From an uncultured Verrucomicrobiota bacterium (GTDB taxonomy: Bacteria; Verrucomicrobiota; Verrucomicrobiia; Limisphaerales; UBA9464): a stretch of 32,417 nt of DNA. The notes below the pieces were generated by a model. That model saw only the letters and a list, made by a program, of their open reading frames with translations. It did not search any database and was not told the origin of the DNA. The position numbers and the translations under genes are program-made. The number at the start of each line of letters is the position of its first letter. Positions within the stretch are counted from its first letter, which is position 1. Below, piece by piece: positions 23,867 through 29,992 of this stretch. The DNA is taken from positions 1 through 32,417 of the forward strand of contig CAIRNV010000487.1 of the NCBI GenBank assembly GCA_903880005.1. The letters are read 5' to 3'.

Positions 23867-25642
23867 TCAGATCCCGGCCAGTTGCGGCAGGGCGGAGTAG
23901 GCGGGATAGCCCGGGTTTGTCACCGGGAGCAGGCCGTGTTTGCGGGACCACGGCGTGCGGTCCTGACGAGGCTGCCGGGGTGGGCGTTCTCCACCTCCTC
24001 GGGTTCCTTGGCGTCGTTGCCCTTCCGCCGGGGCTTGCCCGGCTGCCGGCTCGGGCCTGGAACTCGGCTTCTGGGCGATTTCAATGGAGCCCGAGGCCAA
24101 TTCGATGACGTGGCCTTGATGCAGGAGCCAATGAAGGTCGCTCAGCACGGATTCACGCTCCGGCGTGGAGGTGGGCACGCTGGGTGCCGGGGCGGGCGCG
24201 GGTTCGGAGCCCTCGGCGACCGGAACCGGGGGTGCCACCGGCACGACGGCCGCCTCGGGCAACGGAGCCAAGGCGTCGATCAATTGCCTGCGGGTCGTCT
24301 TCGGGTTGGCCGTGATATGGGCGAGGATCTTTTTCACGCCATCGGAGACGACTTGCGTGGCGAGATCCAAGTGGTGCGGCCGGGCGACGGAGACGTGGAC
24401 GATGGTCTTGTCTCGCTTGAAGAAATGGAGGCCGGCGTTGGCGAAAGCCTGCGACAAGGCGGTGGCCGTGCGGATGGGGAAGCGGCGCTCGCGATCAATC
24501 GAGACGCGGATCACGGCTTGGAGCGGACCCGGTAGGCGTCCCAGGTGTTCGCGGCGCACCGGGGCCGAATCGACGGAGCGAATCAAGTTCGCCGCGTGGG
24601 TTTCCTTGAAGTGCTGCTCGACCTCCTCGCGCGAGGACAGCTTGATCGCCTCCGGGACATTCAACGCCGTGTATTCAGCCCGGAAGCTTTGGTCTTCCAG
24701 CCACTTCTTGACCACGGCCTCGTCCTTCACGATGCGGACACGGGCCTTGTACACGTCGAAGGGCATGCGGTTGAACCGCTCGGCGTGCAGGCGACGAAGC
24801 TTGTCCTGGTAGCCGTGGTAGTTGGGCGGGCCAAGGACCTCGCCGCTGATGCCGCATTGCGCCACGAACGTGTAGGTGCCCTTCGGCGCGTCCGTCGCGA
24901 GCTTCTCCGTCGCGTAAAACGTGTCGAAATGCTGGGTCAACACGTGGCGAACGGCGTCGGCCTCCGACAACCAAATGGTGTCGTCCAGGGAACAAACGAA
25001 CAGCGGTTGCTGGGGCTTGCCCTCCCGGTCCTTCATCACGCGGAGGAGGACGTCGTAACGATCCGGCTTCTGGACGACGAGCGACGCCACCTCAAACAAG
25101 GGGTAGGCACGGCAACTCAGGCGGATTTGCTTCGCCAAGGAAGCCACCCCGTTCGGCTCCGGAACAAAGGTGCACTCGACGGGAATCAGCGGCTCCGGAC
25201 GCGGCCCACGATCATCGCGTCGGTCGCCGCGGCCACGGGGGCCCCTGCGGTCGCGTCCCCCGGCGCGATCGGCTGGCCCGGCGGCGGAAGGATCCCAAGC
25301 CAATCCTTGCGACGGCGCCCCCGGGACCACGCCCGTGCGGGGCGTCCCCGGAGAGGGCCCGCGGTCGCGGTCACCAAATCCGCGACGCGGTCCGCCGGGA
25401 CCACCGGGACCCCGGGCATCGCGGCGTGGCCCGCCAAATCCGCCGCCGCCACCGCCACCGCCGCCGAATCCAAACCCGCCGCCGCCGCGACGCGGCCCGC
25501 GGTCGCCGCGACCGCGGTCATCCCGACGCCGATCGTCGCCACCTTCGTACCGTGCGAAACGGTTCGGGTCCTCGGGCTTTTGGGCCCAAGAAGGAAGGAA
25601 TGCCTTCTCGAGATCCATCGTCAGGTCCTGCGCATCGCTCAT
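23867..25642 (-). CDS. Unrecognised RGG-rich protein with folded core
   Basis: I do not recognise a named family. The 591-residue protein starts with a short acidic head ('MDLEKAFLPSW', about 9-19), then a disordered Gly/Arg/Asp-rich stretch (about 33-150) with RGD/RGG-like repeats and a run of nine glycines. A folded core (about 151-470) holds one region with 'VECTFVPEPNGVASLAKQI' and 'YDVLLRVMKDREGKPQQPLF', and a part rich in aromatic and basic residues ('HFDTFY', 'YHGYQDKLRRLHAERFNRMPFD'). The C-terminus has a Pro/Ala linker, a winged-helix-like segment 'SDLHWLLHQGHVIEL' and a basic Arg/Gly/Pro tail. RGG-type tails often bind RNA, so an RNA-related role is inferred only. No signal peptide. 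ATG 25642 gives a sensible N-terminus; the frame is open upstream by chance. It is divergent from tRNA-Pro and has its own terminator. Confidence 0.75.
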   Translation of the reverse strand: MSDAQDLTMDLEKAFLPSWAQKPEDPNRFARYEGGDDRRRDDRGRGDRGPRRGGGGFGFGGGGGGGGGFGGPRRDARGPGGPGGPRRGFGDRDRGPSPGTPRTGVVPGAPSQGLAWDPSAAGPADRAGGRDRRGPRGRGDRRDDRGPRPEPLIPVECTFVPEPNGVASLAKQIRLSCRAYPLFEVASLVVQKPDRYDVLLRVMKDREGKPQQPLFVCSLDDTIWLSEADAVRHVLTQHFDTFYATEKLATDAPKGTYTFVAQCGISGEVLGPPNYHGYQDKLRRLHAERFNRMPFDVYKARVRIVKDEAVVKKWLEDQSFRAEYTALNVPEAIKLSSREEVEQHFKETHAANLIRSVDSAPVRREHLGRLPGPLQAVIRVSIDRERRFPIRTATALSQAFANAGLHFFKRDKTIVHVSVARPHHLDLATQVVSDGVKKILAHITANPKTTRRQLIDALAPLPEAAVVPVAPPVPVAEGSEPAPAPAPSVPTSTPERESVLSDLHWLLHQGHVIELASGSIEIAQKPSSRPEPAAGQAPAEGQRRQGTRGGGERPPRQPRQDRTPWSRKHGLLPVTNPGYPAYSALPQLAGI

Positions 25643-25785
25643 AAACGGAATGAAATACCACCTATCTCCACGCGGTGGGAAGCTGCCCCCAAACAAAATG
25701 AGGGCGCACGCTGAGCAACCGTCCTTGAAAAAGCAAGCCTGCGGTGCCGCCGCGTCATGCCCGCGCAAGGTCGGAGAAGAAAGCC

Positions 25786-25813
25786 TTGAACCACACGCTC
25801 TTCCCCGTAGCAT
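25786..25813 (+). promoter_or_regulatory. Candidate promoter of tRNA-Pro
   Basis: TTGAAC (25786-25791) and TAGCAT (25808-25813) are 16 bp apart, the same spacing as the FecR-like gene promoter (TTGACT-16-TAGCCT). Transcription would begin about 20 nt before the tRNA. Confidence 0.4.
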
Positions 25814-25838
25814 GTCGCCCGTTCTTCGGAACCATGGT

Positions 25839-25915
25839 CGGGGCGTAGCGTAGCTTGGTAGCGCGTCTGAATGGGGTTCAGAAGGTCGTGAGTTCAAATC
25901 TCACCGCCCCGACCA
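25839..25915 (+). tRNA. tRNA-Pro (anticodon GGG), CCA encoded
   Basis: The cloverleaf is complete: acceptor CGGGGCG with CGCCCCG, D-arm around AGCTTGGTAGC, anticodon stem TCTGA/TCAGA with loop ATGGGGT, so the anticodon is GGG with the expected T33 and G37, and the T-arm GTGAG-TTCAAAT-CTCAC. The CCA end is encoded (25913-25915). It reads CCC and, by wobble, CCU codons. A T-rich tract (TTTTTGTTTTTC) follows at once and probably ends transcription. Confidence 0.97.
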
Positions 25916-25927
25916 TTTTTGTTTTTC
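25916..25927 (+). terminator. T-rich tract ending the tRNA-Pro transcript
   Basis: TTTTTGTTTTTC comes directly after the encoded CCA. There is no separate hairpin; the folded tRNA itself would stand before the T-tract. The lpxA stop on the other strand is 6 bp further. Confidence 0.5.
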
Positions 25928-25932
25928 TTCCC

Positions 25933-26787
25933 TCAAACCGCTCCATCCGTGGATTCGCCGGAGCGCTCCGTCTCCCCTGCCCTTCCTCGATCCCGGCACA
26001 GGCCGCGTTTGCCGGAGCGAACGAACGTCACCCACTCCATGACCAAGGTTTCTTGGGCAAACACGGACTCCAGCATGGCGAGGGCGTCGGCGAGGCGAAG
26101 TCCGGAACGAAACAACACGTGGTAGGCCCTCCGCAGGGCGAGGCGTGGCGCGGCATCGATGCCCGCCCGGCGCAAGCCCACAACATTCAGGCCGCAGACG
26201 CCGTTGTCGCCCCTTCCAATGCAGAAGGGAGGCAAGTCCTTGGAGATGGCCGAACCGCCCTGCATCAATGCCAGGCGGCCCACCCGACAGAACTGGTGCA
26301 CCAAGCAATTGCCGGAGATGAACGCGCGATCGCCCACTTGCACATGGCCCGCCAGGAGGGCGCCGTTGGCGACGATGACGTTGCTACCGAGCACGCAATC
26401 ATGTCCCAGGTGGCTGCCCGCCATGAGGAAGTTGCCGTCGCCGAGCACTGTTGCCCCGCCGGTATTGGCCCCCCGATGCACGGTCACATGCTCCCGGAAG
26501 ACATTGCCGGACCCGATGCGGACGCACGAAGGGGAGCCATCATGCCGAAGGTCCTGGGGGGCGTCGCCGATGATGGCGCCGCTGTGGAAGCGATTGCGCG
26601 CCCCTGCCTCCACCCACTTCACCAAGTGAGCGCCGGGCCCCACCTCGCAATCGTCGCCCAGCACGACGCCTTCGCCGATGACGGCATGGGGCCCCACGCG
26701 CGTTCCCGGCCCTAGGCGGGCCGAGGGATGGACGACGGCGCTGGGATGAACCTCGATCCCTGGAGTGGCTCCCACGGGCGTGATCAT
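25933..26787 (-). CDS. lpxA: UDP-N-acetylglucosamine acyltransferase (lipid A step 1)
   Basis: LpxA transfers a 3-hydroxyacyl chain from ACP to UDP-GlcNAc, the first step of lipid A synthesis. The protein is a left-handed beta-helix of hexapeptide repeats ('IEVHPSAVVHPSARLGPGTRVG' in family style, and 'VIVANGALLAGHVQVG'). 'VTVHRGANTGG' and 'AGSHLGHDC' are the catalytic region; His129 from this start corresponds to E. coli His125. 'GLNVVGLRRAGI' opens the C-terminal helical domain, and 'FVRSGKRGLCR' is its end. It then carries an extra polar tail of about 20 residues. ATG 26787 gives 284 residues; an ATG at 26853 would add 22 basic residues and is possible. It is apart from the usual lpxD/fabZ/lpxB cluster and follows the Gfo/Idh/MocA gene on the same strand. 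Confidence 0.93.
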   Translation of the reverse strand: MITPVGATPGIEVHPSAVVHPSARLGPGTRVGPHAVIGEGVVLGDDCEVGPGAHLVKWVEAGARNRFHSGAIIGDAPQDLRHDGSPSCVRIGSGNVFREHVTVHRGANTGGATVLGDGNFLMAGSHLGHDCVLGSNVIVANGALLAGHVQVGDRAFISGNCLVHQFCRVGRLALMQGGSAISKDLPPFCIGRGDNGVCGLNVVGLRRAGIDAAPRLALRRAYHVLFRSGLRLADALAMLESVFAQETLVMEWVTFVRSGKRGLCRDRGRAGETERSGESTDGAV

Positions 26788-26890
26788 GCGTTGCGGGGCG
26801 GTCGCGGCAGGGACAAAGCCCTTGGCCCTGCCGCGGGAACGGCCATCCGACACGGCTTCGAGGCCGGGCCGGACTCGCCACGGGGACTTG

Positions 26891-28015
26891 TTACAGGGTG
26901 AACGCGGGCAGCTTCACGATCCTCCCGCCTTGGAGGGCGGACTCGTGCGAGCACAGGCCCACGCAGGTCCAGTTGGCCGACTCGCGTGCGTTGGGGAACG
27001 GGTCACGATCCTGGGCCAGCGCGGATGCGAACTCGTGCGCCAGATGGGGATGGGAGCCGCCATGGCCCGCACCTTGGGTGAAGGAGAGATGGGTCTTCTT
27101 CGCGAGGTCGTACACGCCCTTCGTCGTGAACGGGCGGATGGCCTTGGGCAGCAGCTTCGCGTAGTCGGGCGCCTTCACGAGCTTGGGGATCTTGGGCTCG
27201 GGCAACTTCGCCCGGTGCATGACCAAGGCCTCGTGCTCGATCAGCGGCCATTCGATGGAAGCCTTCGAGCCATAGACATCGATGCTTTCCCGGTACTGCC
27301 GCGCCGTATCAAACAACGAACGATAGATGCGCGCGCTGAGGTCGGAGTCGCGAAACTTGATGTGGGTGGTCTCGACGGCGAAGGGCGAGTTGTAGTGCTT
27401 GACCAATTCCGGCCGGATCGTGCCGGAGCCGAAGCAGGAGACGTACTCGGCGGCCAGCTTGAGGAGCCCGGCGACGGGCCCCACGCAATGAGTGGCGTAC
27501 CACATGGGCGGAAGGCCGGGCCAGTAGTTGGGCCAGCCGTCCATGTCCTGCTGGTGGGAGGCCTGGAGGAACTGGACCTTGCCCAGGGTGCCCTTCTCAT
27601 GGAGTTCCTTGATGAACAGGAACTCCCGCGCGTACACGACCGTCTCCATCATCATGTATCGCAGGCCGGTCTTGCGGACGAGATCGACGATCTTCTTGCA
27701 GTCCTCCACGGACGTGGCCATGGGGACCGTGCAGGCCACGTGCTTGCCTGCCTTGAGCGCGGCGATCGACATCCATCCGTGGTCGGGGATGGGCGAGTTG
27801 ATGTGCACCGCATCCACGTCCGGATCCTTGAGCAGCGCATGGAAGTCCGTGTAGCGCTTGTCCACCCCGAAGGCATTGCCGATGGCCTCCAGCTTCTTGG
27901 GGTCGCGTTGGCAAATGGCATGGCACGTCGTGAGGGGATGACGCTGCCAGATGGGGATGAACTCAGCCCCGAATCCGAGGCCGACGACGGCGATGTTCAA
28001 CTTGCGTTCGCTCAT
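26891..28015 (-). CDS. Gfo/Idh/MocA-family oxidoreductase, non-canonical active site
   Basis: The 374-residue protein has an N-terminal Rossmann fold ('IAVVGLGFGAE', about 8-18) for NAD(P) and a C-terminal alpha/beta domain, in a family that oxidises or epimerises sugars and cyclitols. The usual 'GKHVxCEKPLA' block reads 'GKHVACTVPMA', so the conserved lysine of the EKP motif is Val97. 'NSPIPDHGWMSIAALKAGKHV' before it is normal. No signal peptide or Tat motif, so it is cytoplasmic. ATG 28015 fits the fold; the frame is open to 28114 by chance. A short open frame from 28218 ends in an ATGA overlap with this ATG. lpxA follows on the same strand. Substrate unknown. Confidence 0.88.
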   Translation of the reverse strand: MSERKLNIAVVGLGFGAEFIPIWQRHPLTTCHAICQRDPKKLEAIGNAFGVDKRYTDFHALLKDPDVDAVHINSPIPDHGWMSIAALKAGKHVACTVPMATSVEDCKKIVDLVRKTGLRYMMMETVVYAREFLFIKELHEKGTLGKVQFLQASHQQDMDGWPNYWPGLPPMWYATHCVGPVAGLLKLAAEYVSCFGSGTIRPELVKHYNSPFAVETTHIKFRDSDLSARIYRSLFDTARQYRESIDVYGSKASIEWPLIEHEALVMHRAKLPEPKIPKLVKAPDYAKLLPKAIRPFTTKGVYDLAKKTHLSFTQGAGHGGSHPHLAHEFASALAQDRDPFPNARESANWTCVGLCSHESALQGGRIVKLPAFTL

Positions 28016-28218
28016 GGTGTGAAACGTGTGAAACCAACTCCTTGAAACCGCCGGGATGCTGCCAAGGACGACCGGGGAAAGCCATGAAGAGTTGCAGGCT
28101 CCACGCCATGCCACGCGCGCCCCATGACGCGCTGCCCTCCCGGGCGACCGTGTCGCGGCCCCCCGTCAGGAAAGAAAAAGCGGGCACCTTTCGGTGCCCG
28201 CCTAACCCAAACAACCAA
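28012..28218 (-). CDS. Possible 68-codon leader ORF before the oxidoreductase
   Basis: A TTG at 28218 stands 6 nt after GGAGG in AAAGGAGGT (28232-28224), the best Shine-Dalgarno in the window. The frame runs 68 codons and its TGA overlaps the oxidoreductase ATG (ATGA). A perfect intrinsic terminator lies within its first 20 codons. The encoded peptide resembles nothing I know and has an ordinary composition for random GC-rich sequence. It may be a translated leader or chance; it was kept because the start signal and the junction are both unusually good. Confidence 0.3.
   Translation of the reverse strand: MVVWVRRAPKGARFFFPDGGPRHGRPGGQRVMGRAWHGVEPATLHGFPRSSLAASRRFQGVGFTRFTP
28170..28201 (-). 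terminator. Intrinsic terminator GCGGGCACC-GAAA-GGTGCCCGC
   Basis: On the minus strand this is a perfect 9-bp stem with a GAAA tetraloop, followed by TTTTTCTTTC. It lies about 360 nt past the sugar dehydrogenase stop and 155 nt before the oxidoreductase ATG. It could end the dehydrogenase transcript, end a small RNA, or attenuate the oxidoreductase. Confidence 0.88.
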
Positions 28219-28417
28219 ACTTAACCTCCTTTACCGGGCTCGAAGTGAACCCGGCTGGGGTCCGTCTTGCAGTCGTTGCGACCACGGTGTCAGACCCTTT
28301 GAGAACCAACGGAATCATTGACCGTCAAGCCGCCGACTTCTGCAACGATTTTTTGCCCCCCGACGCAGCGCAGGGCCCCCGTGCATCCCAAGGTTGTCGG
28401 CGGAATCTGAACGTGCG

Positions 28418-28486
28418 GCGGAGACCGGACCGGTCCCGCAGGGCGAGAGCATGGGGTGGCGGCCGGGGACGGCCGCGCTCCCAGGG
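28418..28486 (-). repeat. 69-bp GC-rich dispersed repeat, copy B2
   Basis: On the minus strand it matches B1 (1751-1819) from CCCTGGGAGCGC to the CCGC end, with only scattered substitutions. It sits in the spacer between the sugar dehydrogenase and oxidoreductase genes. Confidence 0.7.
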
Positions 28487-28562
28487 TTGAGCCCACTCGA
28501 CGTCTTCGGATCCATCCACAACTTCGGGATGTACCCAGGCCCCAGCATCGGCGAGCCCCATG

Positions 28563-29915
28563 CTAATCCCCCGGCGCAATGCGGACCAACGCGGCATCGC
28601 GGTTGTCCGCCCAGTTCGACCCCCATTCGAGCACCAGCAAGGAGCCGTCGGGCAGGAACCGGGCTGCGATGGGACGAAGGAAGCGATCCTGCGCCGCGAT
28701 GGCCTCGATCCGCTCGACGCGATCGGCGGCATCCAGCCAGGCGGCCCAGATCCGCCCCCGTTCCCAATCCCACAGCACGACCGACCCATGATAACGCGCC
28801 GGCCAACCGCGCGTGGCCCCGGGAGCGGGTCGGCACACGGGCCCGGCCATCGCCGACCGGGCCCCCGATCCCAGCACGGGCCATCGCGTTGAAAAACCGG
28901 GCGGGTACCACAACATCGCCGGTTGGGCCGGTGGCAACTCGACGAGCCCGGTGTTGTTGGGCGACGTGTTGCGCGACCGCGCCGCATCGAATGCGACACC
29001 CGACATCCTCGTGGCGAAGTCGAAGGCCACGTAAGGCCGGTTGTCGGCCAGGAAGTAGGGCCATCCGAAATTGCCGGCCGCGCGCGTTACGTTGAACTCG
29101 TCGAATCCGGCCGGGCCGCGCCCGGGGTCGGATGCCAACGCGTCCGGCCCGACATCACCCCAGAACAAGCGGTCCGTTGCCCGGTCCACGCACAGGCGGA
29201 AGGGATTGCGGACGCCCATCACGAAGATTTCCGGACGGGTCCGGGGCGTGCCTGGGACAAAGAGGTTGCCCGGCGGTATGGAGACGGTGCCGTCGGGCTC
29301 AGGGTGGACGCGCAGGATCTTGCCATGGAGATCCGCCGTGTTGGACGCCGTTCTTTGGCTGTCGTGGAAGGCCCTGCCCGGGCGTTCATCCAGAGGCGCA
29401 AATCCATCGGAATCCCCGACGATCGTGTAGTCGCCGACGCCGAGGTAAAGATGGCCGCGGCCGTCGAAGTCCAGGCCTCCGCCGGAATGGTTGGGCTTCG
29501 GGATGCGGGTGGGGACGGCGAGCAAGATCTTTTGCGACGACGCGTCCACGCCGCCGTTATGAACCGTGAAGCGGGACAGGCGGTTTTCGAGAATCCCCGG
29601 TGTTGAATGATAGACGTAGAGCCATCGATTCGTGGCAAACCCGGGATCCAGGACCATTCCAAGGATGCCGTCCTCGGGGCCGGAGAACACATGGAGGCGG
29701 CCCGCCTCACGGACGACCCCGGAGGCGGGATCCCACGTCTTGATGGCCCCGCGTCGCTCGGCAATCCACGCGTGACCATCCGGGGCGACATCGAGCGCGA
29801 TGGGTTCGGACCAATCACCCGCAAGGCGCGTGCGGCGGAGTTCCCCGGAACCTGGCTCCGCTCCCAGGACATGCGTCGCGGCGACGACCCATGCGCATGC
29901 CGTCGAAGCCTTCAT
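28563..29915 (-). CDS. Secreted PQQ-dependent sugar dehydrogenase-like propeller
   Basis: The 450-residue protein has a signal peptide (about 1-20, 'VVAATHVLGAEPG'). It then shows the six-bladed propeller of the glucose/sorbosone dehydrogenase (GSDH) family: 'PIALDVAPDGHAWIAERRGAI', 'EDGILGMVLDPGFATNRWLYVYHS' (in family style), 'NHSGGGLDFDGRGHLYLGVGD' with the conserved His, 'DLHGKILRVHPEPDG', and 'GVRNPFRLCVDRATDRLFWGDVG'. Such enzymes oxidise sugars in the periplasm with PQQ, passing electrons to an acceptor. Large Verrucomicrobia/Planctomycetes homologues often carry PKD and cytochrome c domains after the propeller; this one ends at it, with no CxxCH. ATG 29915 starts the signal peptide. 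It is divergent from the P-type ATPase (77 bp between). Confidence 0.87.
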   Translation of the reverse strand: MKASTACAWVVAATHVLGAEPGSGELRRTRLAGDWSEPIALDVAPDGHAWIAERRGAIKTWDPASGVVREAGRLHVFSGPEDGILGMVLDPGFATNRWLYVYHSTPGILENRLSRFTVHNGGVDASSQKILLAVPTRIPKPNHSGGGLDFDGRGHLYLGVGDYTIVGDSDGFAPLDERPGRAFHDSQRTASNTADLHGKILRVHPEPDGTVSIPPGNLFVPGTPRTRPEIFVMGVRNPFRLCVDRATDRLFWGDVGPDALASDPGRGPAGFDEFNVTRAAGNFGWPYFLADNRPYVAFDFATRMSGVAFDAARSRNTSPNNTGLVELPPAQPAMLWYPPGFSTRWPVLGSGARSAMAGPVCRPAPGATRGWPARYHGSVVLWDWERGRIWAAWLDAADRVERIEAIAAQDRFLRPIAARFLPDGSLLVLEWGSNWADNRDAALVRIAPGD

Positions 29916-29992
29916 GCGGTGAAATGCCTCATGCGCGGAGTGTCGCGCCGGAGCCCCGTGCATTCACACTCTTTCTGTTCCAAGGCACGGCC

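Larger units (their letters stand above)
28016..28562. other. 547-bp intergenic region with terminator, leader signals and repeat B2
   Basis: Between two minus-strand genes, with no established gene. From the sugar dehydrogenase stop downward it holds repeat B2 (28418-28486), an unassigned stretch 28255-28417, a hairpin CCGGGTT/AGCCCGG (28254-28232), the AAAGGAGGT site and an intrinsic terminator (28201-28170). Apart from the possible leader ORF no coding frame is convincing. Confidence 0.6.

Noticed and set aside
25170-25853. Plus-strand proline-rich frame opposite the RGG stretch
   Set aside because: It is the complement of Gly/Arg codons in the minus-strand gene and it runs into the tRNA.
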